This document shows, piece after piece, positions 27,819 through 36,771 of a stretch of 64,000 bases of DNA. Position 1 is the first letter of the stretch, and every line of letters begins with the position of its first letter. Made by a program: the position numbers and the translations under genes. The notes under the pieces are model-generated. The model was given only the letters and a program-made list of their open reading frames with translations, did no database searches and was not told the DNA's origin. Origin of the DNA: Bosea sp. OAE506 (lineage in GTDB: Bacteria > Pseudomonadota > Alphaproteobacteria > Rhizobiales > Beijerinckiaceae); contig NZ_JBEPOB010000001.1 of the NCBI RefSeq assembly GCF_040546595.1, positions 3,101,001 to 3,165,000 of the forward strand. The letters run 5' to 3'.

Positions 27819-30307
27819 GACGCCCCCGCTGGCAGGGCTATGGCCGCGAGCGAGACGATCATCGCGAGCACGCCGTAGCGGAGCCAGAGCCGCACCACCC
27901 GCGGTTCGAGCAGGCGGGCCGGCGAGACATAGCCCTGCGCCAGCCGCCGGCGGACGAAGAGCAGCATGGCGAGTGCGATCAGACCATGCACGGCGCCATA
28001 GATCAGAAGCACCCAGACGACCGCGCCATAGGCGTGCGCCTGCGGGCTGGGCAGGCCCAGCCAGCCGAAGGCGGCGAGCGCTGTCAGGCCAACCGACAAT
28101 GCGGCGCCAGCGGCGGCATAGGCGGATCGTGCCCGGTCCGGTTGTCCTGTCCTCGCCGCAGCGAGGGCGGCGTGCTCGGCCATCAGCGCGGCCAGCGCAC
28201 CCGCCACAGCCAGGCTCGCGGCGAGAAGCGAGGGCTGCGCCAGGACCGGCGGCGGCCATCCCGGCCCGACGGTGGCGAGGAAGGCGTAGCCGAAGAGCAG
28301 CGAGGCGAAGAAGGTGGCGTCCGTCACCAGCGCGAAGACGCTGCCCCACCAGCCCGGCGCCTCCGGCGATTCATGATGGGGCACAGCGTGCTCGCCACGG
28401 CCGAGCGGAATGGGACCGAGATCGGACCGTGCCCCCAATCCCGCCGCCCAGCGCCATCCGAGGAGAACGAGGCCCGCCAGCGCCACCGGCGCTGCCAGGT
28501 AGAAGCCGAACAGCAGCGAGAGGAAGAAGCCCCCCGTGACGGCGGCCGTCACGATCGGCAGCCAGGAATTGCCGGGCACGATGACGATCTCGCTGATCGC
28601 GCCCGAGACGATGTCGACGCCGGTCGTCTCGCGCAGGCCATCGCGGTCTCGCCCGAGATAGCCTTCGCCCTGGGCGAGGCTGCGTGCCAGCGCATGGCGG
28701 CGGTCGAGCGGCTCGCGGCTCTCGACCTGCGGGAGGCTGGCGAGGTTGTAGCTCGGCGCCGGGATCGGCAGCGCCCATTCGAGCGTGCCCGCCCGCCAGG
28801 GATTGCGCCCCGAGCGCCAGCCGAACGCGGCGGCGAGGCCGAAATCGATGATCGCGACCGCGACACCGAAGGCCATGACGAAGGAGCCGACCGACGAGAC
28901 CAGGTTCGGCCAGTCCCAGCCGAGCCCGGGTTCGTAGCTGGAAACGCGCCGCGGCATGCCCAGCAGACCCGTCAGATGCATCACCAGGAAGGTCAGGTTG
29001 AAGCCGGCGAAGATCAGCCAGAAGGCGAGCTGTCCGAGCAGCGGGTGGCTTCGGCGCGCGATCAGCCGCGGCAGCCAGTAATGCAGCCCCGCCAGCATCG
29101 GGAAGACGAAGCCGCCGATCAGGACGTAGTGCAGATGGGCCGTGACGAAGGCGGTGTCGTGGACCTGCCAGTTTAGCGGCACCATGGCCAGCATCACCCC
29201 GGTCAGCCCGCCGATCAGGAAATTGAAGAAGAATCCGGCGATGTAGAGCATCGGCAGGCGCATCTGCGGCCGCCCGGCCCACATCGTCGCCAACCAGGCG
29301 AAGAGCTGGACCACGGTGGGCACCGCCACCAGCGCCGAGGCCGCCGAGAACAGCGCCAGCGCCAGATGCGGGATGCCGGTCGCGAACATGTGGTGGACCC
29401 AGAGCCCGAAGCTGAAGAAGCCGAGCACCAGGATTGAGCCCACGACCCAGCCATAGCCGACCAGCGGATGGCGGACCATGACGGGCAGGACGGTCGAGAT
29501 CACCCCGGCCGCGGGCAGGAAGATGATGTAGACTTCCGGATGGCCGAAGAGCCAGAACAGGTGCTGCCAGAGCAGGGGATGGCCGCCCCGTGCCGGATCG
29601 AAGAAGGGCCAGCCGAAGGCGCGTTCGATCTCGAGCAGGGTCGAGGCGAGGATCAGGGGCGGGAAGCCCACCACCATCATCAGCGCAGTGACCAGAATGT
29701 ACCAGGCGAAGATGGGCATCCTGCCCAGCGACATGCCAGGCGCGCGCAGCTTCAGCACGGTGACCGTGATCTCGATCGAGGCGCAGACCGCCGAGATCTC
29801 GACGAAGGTGATGCCCAGCAGCCAGACATCGGCGTTGATGCCGGGCGTATAGGTCCGCGACGCCAGCGGCGTGTACATGAACCAGCCGCCGTCGGGCGCC
29901 AGCCCGAGTGCCATCGCGGTCAGCAGGATGAAGCCGCCGAAGAGATAGCACCACCAGCCGAAGGCCGAGAGGCGCGGGAAGGCCAGGTCGCGCGAGCCGA
30001 GCAGCTTCGGCAGCATGTACATCGCCAGCCCCTCGAAGAAGGGGATCGCGAACATGAACATCATCAGGCTGCCATGCATCGTGAAGATCTGGTTGTAGAT
30101 CTCCGGCCCGACGAAGGCCGAGCGTGGCGTCGCGAGCTGCGCCCGGATCAGCATGCCGAGGATGCCGCCGATGGCGAAATAGATCCCTGCCGCGACCATG
30201 AAGCGGATGCCGAGATCGCTGTGATTGACGTTGGTGAGCATGCCCTTCCAGCCGCTCTGCCGCCGCCAGATCGCATCGAGTTCGCCGTGGAGCTTGAGCG
30301 CGCTCAT
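27806..30307 (-). CDS. ctaD: Cytochrome c oxidase subunit I/III fusion
   Basis: An 833-residue heme-copper oxidase catalytic protein. Residues ~1-540 are subunit I: TMHGSLMMFMF (heme a ligand), GHPEVYIIFLPAAG (CuB His with the cross-linked Tyr) and HDTAFVTAHLHYVLIGG (heme a3/CuB ligands). From ~580 to the end are further helices of subunit III type (WWGSVFALVTDATFFASLLFGYAFL). The fusion resembles Thermus-style caa3 CoxAC proteins and differs from the usual separate ctaD and ctaE of alphaproteobacteria. It sits between coxB and a small membrane gene with overlapping ends. Confidence 0.9.
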   Translation of the reverse strand: MSALKLHGELDAIWRRQSGWKGMLTNVNHSDLGIRFMVAAGIYFAIGGILGMLIRAQLATPRSAFVGPEIYNQIFTMHGSLMMFMFAIPFFEGLAMYMLPKLLGSRDLAFPRLSAFGWWCYLFGGFILLTAMALGLAPDGGWFMYTPLASRTYTPGINADVWLLGITFVEISAVCASIEITVTVLKLRAPGMSLGRMPIFAWYILVTALMMVVGFPPLILASTLLEIERAFGWPFFDPARGGHPLLWQHLFWLFGHPEVYIIFLPAAGVISTVLPVMVRHPLVGYGWVVGSILVLGFFSFGLWVHHMFATGIPHLALALFSAASALVAVPTVVQLFAWLATMWAGRPQMRLPMLYIAGFFFNFLIGGLTGVMLAMVPLNWQVHDTAFVTAHLHYVLIGGFVFPMLAGLHYWLPRLIARRSHPLLGQLAFWLIFAGFNLTFLVMHLTGLLGMPRRVSSYEPGLGWDWPNLVSSVGSFVMAFGVAVAIIDFGLAAAFGWRSGRNPWRAGTLEWALPIPAPSYNLASLPQVESREPLDRRHALARSLAQGEGYLGRDRDGLRETTGVDIVSGAISEIVIVPGNSWLPIVTAAVTGGFFLSLLFGFYLAAPVALAGLVLLGWRWAAGLGARSDLGPIPLGRGEHAVPHHESPEAPGWWGSVFALVTDATFFASLLFGYAFLATVGPGWPPPVLAQPSLLAASLAVAGALAALMAEHAALAAARTGQPDRARSAYAAAGAALSVGLTALAAFGWLGLPSPQAHAYGAVVWVLLIYGAVHGLIALAMLLFVRRRLAQGYVSPARLLEPRVVRLWLRYGVLAMIVSLAAIALPAGASWRW

Positions 30308-31017
30308 GGGCTGGCTCCGCCGTCGAGCCTCGCCCAGGCCGCTTCGTCATGGGCGACGACGCTGAAGCCCATGACGCTGTGGCCGGTGCCGCAGAACTCG
30401 GCACAGACGCCGCCATAGCGCCCCGGCACATCCGCATGCAGCAGGATGCGGTTGCGGCTGCCGGGGATGGCGTCGATCTTGCCGCCGAGCCGCGGCACCC
30501 AGAAGCTGTGGATCACATCCGCGCTGGTGACGAAGACCTCGACGCTGCGCCCAGCCGGGATATCGAGCACGTCGGCGCGCGTGACGGAACCTCCCGCGCC
30601 CTGGCGGGTAAACTCCCAGCGCCACTGCCGGGCCTGCGCCTCGACGCGCAGGGCCGGCACCTCGCGGGCGCCGGTGATGCGCTCACCGAGGACCACCGCA
30701 TAGACCGTGGCGACGCTCAGCAGGACCAGCGGAAATACCAGTCCGCCGCCGACGAGGAACAGGCGCAGCGATGGCGCGCGAACACGGCGGCGGCGCCAAG
30801 CCAGGAGGAACAGCCCGAAGATGACGACGAAGGACAGGATCGAGAGCGCGAGCAGAACGGCCATCAGGGTCAGGATGCTCTCCGCCGCCGGGCCGGCGGG
30901 ATCGAGCACGGAGAGCGGGCCGGTGCAGCCCCCCGCCGCGATACCGGCTGCCGCGATGGGAGTGACGCGATGAGCCCGCCGCGCCCCGATACCGACCAGG
31001 CGCTGGATCCGCTCCAT
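30304..31017 (-). CDS. ctaC: Cytochrome c oxidase subunit II
   Basis: A ~237-residue subunit II. An N-terminal signal with lipobox-like AGIAAGGC suggests a lipoprotein. Two membrane helices follow (ILTLMAVLLALSILSFVVIFGLFLLAW; LFLVGGGLVFPLVLLSVATVYAVVL), then the periplasmic cupredoxin domain. The CuA site is complete: VIHSFWVP and CAEFCGTGHSVM (C-x3-C-x3-H-x2-M). No cytochrome c domain is fused. ATG 31017 has no clear ribosome site and lies 48 bases inside the divergent DUF2231 gene, so the start is uncertain. It overlaps the subunit I/III gene by four bases. Confidence 0.88.
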   Translation of the reverse strand: MERIQRLVGIGARRAHRVTPIAAAGIAAGGCTGPLSVLDPAGPAAESILTLMAVLLALSILSFVVIFGLFLLAWRRRRVRAPSLRLFLVGGGLVFPLVLLSVATVYAVVLGERITGAREVPALRVEAQARQWRWEFTRQGAGGSVTRADVLDIPAGRSVEVFVTSADVIHSFWVPRLGGKIDAIPGSRNRILLHADVPGRYGGVCAEFCGTGHSVMGFSVVAHDEAAWARLDGGASP

Positions 31018-31482
31018 GCGGAAAAGGTTCTGAGCGACACCGACACCCGCGTCGCCGTCGCAGGCCACCCGATCCACGCGATGCTGGTCGCCTTCCCGAT
31101 CTCGCTGACGATGTGCACGCTCGGCGCCGACCTGTTCTACTGGTGGACCGGGGACGTCTTCTGGACGCGCGTCGCGCTCTGGGCGATCGGCGCCGCCTTC
31201 CTGATCGGCCTGCTCGCGGGCCTGTCGGGCACCGTCGAGCTGCTGCTGGTCCCGGGCATCCGCACCCGCCCGCCGAGCTGGACGCATTTCGTGATCGCTG
31301 TCGCGCTGCTCAGCATGCTCGGCGCCAATTTCGGCTACCGGCTGGGCGGCTACGAGGAGGCAGTGCTGCCATTCGGCGTCCTGCTCTCGGTTCTGTGTGC
31401 CGGTTTCACCGGGCTGACGGGCTGGCATGGCGGGAAGCTCGTCTTCGACTACCGGCTCGGCGCCGGCGGCAGCAAAAGCTGA
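30970..31482 (+). CDS. DUF2231 membrane protein
   Basis: A 170-residue protein with about four helices. The DUF2231 hallmark is VAGHPIHAMLVAFPISLTMCTLGADLFYWW near residue 30, followed by FLIGLLAGLSGTVELLL and a GWHGGKLVF end. The function is unknown; family members often lie near cytochrome or copper genes. A GGGAG site eight bases before ATG 30970 supports the start. Its first 48 bases overlap the 5' end of the divergent subunit II gene and its last 34 overlap the convergent downstream gene. Confidence 0.75.
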   Translation: MSPPRPDTDQALDPLHAEKVLSDTDTRVAVAGHPIHAMLVAFPISLTMCTLGADLFYWWTGDVFWTRVALWAIGAAFLIGLLAGLSGTVELLLVPGIRTRPPSWTHFVIAVALLSMLGANFGYRLGGYEEAVLPFGVLLSVLCAGFTGLTGWHGGKLVFDYRLGAGGSKS

Positions 31483-31943
31483 CGGTTGAGGGGCTGCCGG
31501 AGCCAGTCCGGCATCATGGCGGCGTCGAGATGCGGCTTGGCCAGCACGGTCACGAGAATCGCGCCCATGATCGCGAGGCCAGCGCCCAGCATCAGGGCTG
31601 GCGGCACGGCAGGGCGCACATAGCCCGCCTCGCCCAGCCGGGCGACGCAATGGCCGAGATAGGTGTGCAGGACGACGAGCGCGCCGATCTGTACCAGCTT
31701 GACGAACATCCAGGGCTCGAACACCCAGCGGGCGAAGAGCAGGCTGCCGCCGGCGATCGTCGCGACGACCGCCGCGGGGCTGACGCAGAAGTTGTAGGCG
31801 AAATGCGCAAAGATCCGCATTCGCGCCGCTTCGCCGGCCCGAACGGGATTGTCTGCGCGCGCCAGCAGCAGCGGCAGCAGCAGCAGGCCGCCACACCAGA
31901 ACAACAGCGCGGCGATATGCAGGAATTTGAGCCAGGCGATCAT
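31449..31943 (-). CDS. CopD-like membrane protein
   Basis: A 164-residue protein with four helices. MIAWLKFLHIAALLFWCGGLLLLPLLLA resembles the first helix of CopD/HemJ-like proteins, including the membrane His. ARMRIFAHFAYNFCVSPAAVVATIAGGSLL and VLHTYLGHCVARLG carry further conserved-type histidines. Such proteins bind heme or copper, or act in heme synthesis, so a role in oxidase maturation is plausible. The start at 31943 overlaps the ctaG stop by four bases. The frame reaches 32018, but the extension is arginine-rich and unlikely. Confidence 0.65.
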   Translation of the reverse strand: MIAWLKFLHIAALLFWCGGLLLLPLLLARADNPVRAGEAARMRIFAHFAYNFCVSPAAVVATIAGGSLLFARWVFEPWMFVKLVQIGALVVLHTYLGHCVARLGEAGYVRPAVPPALMLGAGLAIMGAILVTVLAKPHLDAAMMPDWLRQPLNRQLLLPPAPSR

Positions 31944-32656
31944 TCGAAGGCTGCCCGGTCGAGCCGGCGCGTCGCCCACAGGGCATAGCCGCCATAGACG
32001 AAGAAGGCGGGCACCCACATCAGCAGGCCGGCGAGTTGCTGGTCCTGCAGCGGATTGAGGCCCCAGAGCAGCGCGCCCGCGGCGTGGACCGGGTAGAGCG
32101 GTATCGGCGCGAGCGTGAGCAGCGCACCCAGCAGCCCCATTTGCCCAGCGCCCGCCGCGATCGCCAGCAATGCCGTTACCGGTGCAGTCCGCGCCGACGT
32201 CACGCTGCGCCAGAACCAGACGAAGCTCGCCAGCAGCAGCGCCTGCATCAGCCAGTAGAGGCCCGCGTCGCGATAGACCGCCTCATAGAGGGCGGGCCAG
32301 TGCCACAGCCACAGCACAAGGCTAGACAGGCCGAGCGGTGCCGCGACGCCGGACGGCCGAGCCGCCGGGAGCGCGACGGCCAGGAGCGGCGCGGCCAGCG
32401 CGGCCAGCACGAGATGATGCAGGCCGCGGGCAGCGAAGAGGGCGGAGGCGAGGGCGCAAAGCGGCGAGACGAAGACGACCGCCAGCACGGCGACCGCCGC
32501 GAGCCCGGCCCGGCGACGCGGGCCCGGCAGCCTCAGTGCAGCCGCGGCGGCCAGCGTCAGCACCATCAGAAGGGGAGGATCGACATTCCAGGTGGCGGCG
32601 AGATCGGCGGGAGCGGGCGGCAGCCCGCAATAGGGAACGACACTTCCGACCGACAC
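31940..32656 (-). CDS. ctaG: Cytochrome c oxidase assembly protein, caa3_CtaG family
   Basis: A ~238-residue polytopic protein with about seven helices, of the caa3-type CtaG family (Bacillus CtaG-like), not Cox11. Landmarks are FVSPLCALASALFAARGLHHLVLAALAAPLL, LWHWPALYEAVYRDAGLYWLMQALLL and PLQDQQLAGLLMWVPAFFVYGGYALW. It assists copper-centre assembly of caa3 oxidases, which matches the fused subunit I/III found here. GTG at 32656 has GGGAGG eight bases upstream and is preferred to GTG 32665. Confidence 0.85.
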   Translation of the reverse strand: MSVGSVVPYCGLPPAPADLAATWNVDPPLLMVLTLAAAAALRLPGPRRRAGLAAVAVLAVVFVSPLCALASALFAARGLHHLVLAALAAPLLAVALPAARPSGVAAPLGLSSLVLWLWHWPALYEAVYRDAGLYWLMQALLLASFVWFWRSVTSARTAPVTALLAIAAGAGQMGLLGALLTLAPIPLYPVHAAGALLWGLNPLQDQQLAGLLMWVPAFFVYGGYALWATRRLDRAAFE

Positions 32657-32819
32657 CCGTACCACCTCCCCGGACCGTGCGACCCCGGCCAGGGAGTGGG
32701 GTCACCTGAAAGGGATACGCGAAGCGCCGCGTGAGGTTCCCTCGGCGCGTACCTCCGACCGGCTGCCTGATCCAGCCTGCCCACGCCGACGTAAGCGAGC
32801 CAAGCTGGAGTAGTGATCT

Positions 32820-33767
32820 ATGGGCGAACATTGGGCCGTCATCGGCGCCGGAATGGCGGGGCTCGCCGCCGCGCGCCGGCTGAATGCCGCCGGCCTGGCG
32901 GTGACGGTGTTCGAAAAGAGCCGCGGCCTGGGCGGGCGCATGGCGACCCGGAGGGCCGGAGGCTTCCGGTTCGATCACGGGGCGCAATATTTCACCGCCC
33001 GCGGCGAGCGGTTTCTGTCGCTCGTCGAGACCCTGTCGGCCGAGGGGCTCGTCGGGCGCTGGGGCGAGGACCATGTCGGCATGCCCGGCATGAGCGCGCC
33101 GGCCCGCGTATTGGCCCCGCAAGCGACGGTCGTGGGCGAGTGCACCGTCTCGTCGCTGACAGGCGGAGCCCATGGCTGGAGCGTCTCGACGGCCGACGGG
33201 CCGGCTGCGACCGAGGGCAACGGCACGTTCGCCGGCGTCATCGTTGCGGTGCCGGCACCGCAAGCCGCGCCGCTGCTGGCGTCGGCGGGCTGCAGCTGGG
33301 ACGGTGCGGCGCGTGCGACCTACGCACCCTGCTGGGCGCTGATGCTCGGCTTTCCGGCGCGCACCACGCTTTCGCAGGACCGGCTTCGTCCGGGGGATGC
33401 GGCGATCGCCTGGATCGCCCGCGACAGCTCCAAGCCCGGCCGCGACGCGAGCGGCGACGCCATCGTCGTTCATGCCACGCCGGCCTGGTCGCGCGAGCAT
33501 CTGGAGGAGACGCCGGAGCAGGCCGCCGCGGCACTGCTGGCCCGCTTCCGCGAACTCACCGGTGAAACGGCCGAGCCGGGTTTTGCGGCGGCGCATCGCT
33601 GGCGCTATGCGCTGGTCGAGCAGCCGGCGGGAGCGCCGTTCTTCTGGGACCCGGCCGCCCGTCTCGGCGCCTGCGGCGACTGGTGCATTGGGCCGCGTGT
33701 GGAAGCGGCGTTCGACAGCGGCGACAGCCTCGCCGGCGCCATCCTGGGTTCGAACCCGGCGCGCTGA
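32820..33767 (+). CDS. FAD-dependent amine oxidase-like protein (renalase type)
   Basis: A 315-residue flavoprotein. WAVIGAGMAGLAAARRLNAAG is the dinucleotide-binding GxGxxG motif, and VFEKSRGLGGRMATRRAGGFRFDHGAQYFTAR is the FAD-wrapping signature of renalase-like NAD(P)/FAD proteins. The C-terminal ACGDWCIGPRVEAAFDSGDSLA matches the second FAD contact. Bacterial renalases re-oxidise off-pathway dihydropyridine isomers of NAD(P)H; other relatives are amine oxidases. It is transcribed alone, divergent from ctaG across about 160 bases. Confidence 0.82.
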   Translation: MGEHWAVIGAGMAGLAAARRLNAAGLAVTVFEKSRGLGGRMATRRAGGFRFDHGAQYFTARGERFLSLVETLSAEGLVGRWGEDHVGMPGMSAPARVLAPQATVVGECTVSSLTGGAHGWSVSTADGPAATEGNGTFAGVIVAVPAPQAAPLLASAGCSWDGAARATYAPCWALMLGFPARTTLSQDRLRPGDAAIAWIARDSSKPGRDASGDAIVVHATPAWSREHLEETPEQAAAALLARFRELTGETAEPGFAAAHRWRYALVEQPAGAPFFWDPAARLGACGDWCIGPRVEAAFDSGDSLAGAILGSNPAR

Positions 33768-33777
33768 GGAAGGGCGG

Positions 33778-33793
33778 GCCCGCGATCGCGGGC
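33778..33793. terminator. 16-bp perfect palindrome between convergent genes
   Basis: GCCCGCGATCGCGGGC lies 11 bases past the amine-oxidase stop. A second stem (GCGGTC...GACCGC, 33845-33865) lies closer to the convergent small gene. Together they may act as terminators for the two converging transcripts; neither has a T-run. Confidence 0.4.
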
Positions 33794-33878
33794 TGCCCCG
33801 CCTGCGCTGGGCCTGTGACCAACCGGCCTGCGAGTTTTTGGCGTAGCGGTCCGTCTCCAAGACCGCAGCAAGCGACGA

Positions 33879-34061
33879 TCAGGCGGGCGGGAGGATCAGC
33901 CAACCCAGCAGCAGCAGCGCAACGAGGACGGCAAAGCCGGCATCGATCCGGCGTTCGTGCCGGCCCGGCGGCAGCGCGTCGGCGATCTCGCGCGGGGAGG
34001 TGTCCTCGCTCCAGCGGGCAGCGCGTTCGATCAATCCGGCCTCCCCATCATCGCCGTTCAT
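33879..34061 (-). CDS. Small single-span membrane protein
   Basis: A 60-residue frame: MNGDDGEAGLIERAARWSED, a basic linker (GRHERRID), then one C-terminal helix (AGFAVLVALLLLGWLILPPA). That is the layout of a small tail-anchored or bitopic protein. It follows the DUF934 gene by 22 bases on the same strand and may be the last gene of the cysI operon. There is no strong ribosome site and no known family. Confidence 0.5.
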   Translation of the reverse strand: MNGDDGEAGLIERAARWSEDTSPREIADALPPGRHERRIDAGFAVLVALLLLGWLILPPA

Positions 34062-34083
34062 CCTCGGGCGCTCATGCCTGTAC

Positions 34084-34614
34084 TCATGCGGGCCGGTTGC
34101 CTGCCGGAGCGGCTGCGGCTCTCGCCTGGCGACGGGCTTCGAGGATGTTGCCGTCGCGCCGGTAGCCGCGCTGATAGGTGGAGGGCAGATGCGTCTTGGC
34201 GCCGAGCCACTGAGCCACGCTCTGGCGCGACGCGCTGGTGTCGGGCAGTTCGATCTCGTCGAAGCCGCAGGCGAGCGCATAGGCGAACTGGTCGGGAATG
34301 AGCGGGCCGGAGGCGCGGAGCGTTCTGGAAAATCCCTCGCGACGCAGCGCTCTGGCGATGCTGTAGCCGCGCCCGTCGGAAAAGCTCGGAAAGGCAATGA
34401 CGATCAGGGCGAGCCGGTCCAGATGCGGCGCCAGCTCGGACGCCGTTACCGTATTGGGGATGAAGACGCCGAGCGGTTGCCCAGCCGGCGTCGTGGCGAG
34501 CGCCTCCGGCAGCGCAGCGAAGTCGACCAGGGTTCGCCCGCCTTGAGCTGCTGCGGCATCCGCGCTGCGGGTCCATTCGTCGCTGCGCGCCCCGTCGCGA
34601 TCAAGCAGCAGCAT
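34084..34614 (-). CDS. DUF934 protein linked to sulfite reduction
   Basis: A 176-residue DUF934 protein. Typical stretches are VFIPNTVTASELAPHLDRLALIVIAFPSFSDGRGYSIARALR and FDEIELPDTSASRQSVAQWL. DUF934 genes occur next to siroheme sulfite/nitrite reductases in alphaproteobacteria and are thought to help the reductase, perhaps in electron supply, because the usual CysJ flavoprotein is missing. The start lies 14 bases inside the end of cysI, so translation is coupled. Confidence 0.85.
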   Translation of the reverse strand: MLLLDRDGARSDEWTRSADAAAAQGGRTLVDFAALPEALATTPAGQPLGVFIPNTVTASELAPHLDRLALIVIAFPSFSDGRGYSIARALRREGFSRTLRASGPLIPDQFAYALACGFDEIELPDTSASRQSVAQWLGAKTHLPSTYQRGYRRDGNILEARRQARAAAAPAGNRPA

Positions 34615-36271
34615 CGAACAGCTCCCGGAAGGCGGATTTGAACGGCGCTAGGCCAATGCGGCGAACGGTCTCGATGAAGCGCTCGCCATCCCGGCGCTCG
34701 CGCTCATAGACGCCGACGATGGCCTCGATGGCGTCGGGCACGGCCTCGGCGGCCAGGCCGGGGCCGAGGATCTCGCCGATCGCGGCGTTCTCGGTGGCGT
34801 CTCCGCCCAGCGTGATCTGGTAGGATTCGATGCCGCGCTTCTCGAGGCCGAGAATGCCGATATGGCCGACATGGTGATGGCCGCAGGCGTTGATGCAGCC
34901 CGAGATCTTGATGTTGAGCTCGCCGATGGCGGCCTGGCGCTGCTGATCGGCGAAGCGCTGCTGGATCGCCTGGGCGATCGGGATCGAGCGTGCCGTCGCG
35001 AGCGCGCAGTAATCGAGGCCCGGGCAGGCGATGATGTCGGTGATCAGGCCGAGATTGGCGGTGGCGAGCCCGGCCGGGCCCAGCGCCTGCCAGATCGCGA
35101 AAAGCTCGTCCTGGCGGACATGCGGCAGGACGAGGTTCTGCGCATGGGTGACGCGCAGCTCGTCGAAGGAATAGCGCTCGGCGAGATCGGCGACGAGGCG
35201 CATCTGCTGCGAGGTCGCATCGCCCGGCGCCAGCCCGATCGGCTTCAGCGAGACGGTGACCGCGACATAGCCCGGGGCCCGATGCGGCGTCGTGTTGGTC
35301 TCGACCCAGCGCGCAAAGTTGGGGTCGCGCGCCGTTGCGGCGGCGAGGGCCGCGCTCTCGGCCGGGAGGGCCTCATAGGGCGGCGGCGCGAAATAGGCGG
35401 CGATCCGCGCCACCTCCTCGGGATCGGCATTGATCGCGGGGCCGTCCAGCCGGGCGAATTCGGCATCGACGCGGCGCGTAAACTCCTCGGTGCCGATCTC
35501 GTGGACGAGGATCTTGACCCGAGCCTTGTACTTGTTGTCCCGCCGGCCTTCGAGATTGTAGACCCGCATCACCGCCTCGAGATAGGCGAGCAGATCGGCC
35601 TTCGGCAGGAAGTCGCGCACCACCTTGCCGATCATCGGCGTGCGGCCGAGACCGCCGCCGACGCTGATCTCGTAGCCGGTCTCGCCCGTCGCGGGATGCC
35701 TGAGGATGCGGATGCCGATGTCGTGCGCCTTGATCACGGCGCGGTCGTCCTGCGCGCCGGTGACCGCGATCTTGAACTTGCGCGGCAGGTAGCTGAACTC
35801 GGGATGGGCGGTGGACCATTGCCGGATCAGCTCGCAGACGGGCCGCGGATCCTCGATCTCGTCCTGGGCCACGCCGGCAAAATGGTCGGCCGTGACGTTG
35901 CGGATGCAGTTGCCTGAGGTCTGGATGCAATGCATCTCGACATCGGCCAGCAGATCCAGGATCGCCGGCACGTCGCGCAGCTTCGGCCAGTTGAACTGCA
36001 GGTTCTGGCGCGTGGTGAAATGGCCATAGCCGCGGTCATAGCGCTCGCCGATATAGGCCAGCTGGCGCATCTGGCGCGAGGACAGCGTGCCATAGGGAAT
36101 GGCGATCCGCAGCATATAGGCGTGGAGCTGGAGATAGACGCCGTTCTTCAGCCGCAGCGGCTTGAACTCGTCCTCGGTCAGCGAACCGTCGAGCCGGCGC
36201 GAGACCTGGTCGCGGAACTGGGCCACGCGGTCGCGCACGAAGCGCGCATCGAACTCGTCGTAACGGTACAT
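34601..36271 (-). CDS. cysI: Sulfite reductase, siroheme/4Fe-4S hemoprotein
   Basis: A 556-residue nitrite/sulfite reductase that reduces sulfite to sulfide. RQNLQFNWPKLRDVP and GYGHFTTRQN are N-terminal ferredoxin-like features. The cluster/siroheme ligands are in ACPGLDYCALATARS and KISGCINACGHHHVGHIGI (two C-x(n)-C pairs). Placement among DUF2849, DUF934 and cys genes indicates the sulfite rather than the nitrite form. It starts at ATG 36271, three bases after the DUF2849 stop. No cysG or cysJ is present here. Confidence 0.92.
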   Translation of the reverse strand: MYRYDEFDARFVRDRVAQFRDQVSRRLDGSLTEDEFKPLRLKNGVYLQLHAYMLRIAIPYGTLSSRQMRQLAYIGERYDRGYGHFTTRQNLQFNWPKLRDVPAILDLLADVEMHCIQTSGNCIRNVTADHFAGVAQDEIEDPRPVCELIRQWSTAHPEFSYLPRKFKIAVTGAQDDRAVIKAHDIGIRILRHPATGETGYEISVGGGLGRTPMIGKVVRDFLPKADLLAYLEAVMRVYNLEGRRDNKYKARVKILVHEIGTEEFTRRVDAEFARLDGPAINADPEEVARIAAYFAPPPYEALPAESAALAAATARDPNFARWVETNTTPHRAPGYVAVTVSLKPIGLAPGDATSQQMRLVADLAERYSFDELRVTHAQNLVLPHVRQDELFAIWQALGPAGLATANLGLITDIIACPGLDYCALATARSIPIAQAIQQRFADQQRQAAIGELNIKISGCINACGHHHVGHIGILGLEKRGIESYQITLGGDATENAAIGEILGPGLAAEAVPDAIEAIVGVYERERRDGERFIETVRRIGLAPFKSAFRELFDAAA

Positions 36272-36274
36272 CGC

Positions 36275-36631
36275 TCAGGCGCTCCGCGGGCTGGCGATGC
36301 CTTCGCCGGCCTGCTTGCCGAGATCGGGGCGGTTGCTGGGGCCGAGCGTCTTGAAGCGCTCGCGAAAATGGCGCGGCACGGGCCGGCCCACCGTCACATC
36401 GACATCGACCAGATAGGCGTCGACGACGCGCTGGCCCGCCAGCTCCGCCTCGGCGAAGGCCTCGAGCCGCAGTGCAGCGGCATCGTCGCCGGCGACGAAT
36501 GCGAGTACCGGGTCGCGCGTCCAGTGCAGACCGTCGTTATCGCCCGCCATGGCGAAGACCACGTCCCCGTCGAGCAGGTCGTTGGCGAGCAGGATGGCCG
36601 GGAGGGGCGGGCGCCTGGCGGCAAGGCTCAT
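36275..36631 (-). CDS. DUF2849 protein, first gene of the cysI operon
   Basis: A 118-residue DUF2849 protein with the pattern LPAILLANDLLDGDVVFA, then RVVDAYLVDVDV and PRHFRERFKTLGPSNRPDL. Family members precede cysI in many Hyphomicrobiales and are sometimes fused to siroheme synthase. Their role in sulfite reduction is unproven. It is the promoter-proximal gene; a palindrome lies 73-88 bases upstream of its ATG. Confidence 0.85.
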   Translation of the reverse strand: MSLAARRPPLPAILLANDLLDGDVVFAMAGDNDGLHWTRDPVLAFVAGDDAAALRLEAFAEAELAGQRVVDAYLVDVDVTVGRPVPRHFRERFKTLGPSNRPDLGKQAGEGIASPRSA

Positions 36632-36703
36632 GACCGGGCCTCCGGCCCCTGTTCGCCAGCTTCGTTCGCGATGTCGATGGGTGGGCTCACGTCGCTGCCA
36701 TCC

Positions 36704-36719
36704 GTTCTGTATTCAGAAC
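36704..36719. promoter_or_regulatory. Palindromic operator GTTCT-N6-AGAAC upstream of DUF2849-cysI
   Basis: GTTCTGTATTCAGAAC is a perfect inverted repeat (with flanking C/G it extends to 18 bases). It lies in the 203-base leader between cysA and DUF2849. The same palindrome with the same six-base spacer lies upstream of cysP at 40727. It is a probable binding site of a dimeric sulfur regulator whose identity cannot be read from this window. Confidence 0.65.
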
Positions 36720-36771
36720 GCGAGTCTAGGCGAAGCCCCCTGACGCTTCAATTCACGTGCAGGGGACGGTT

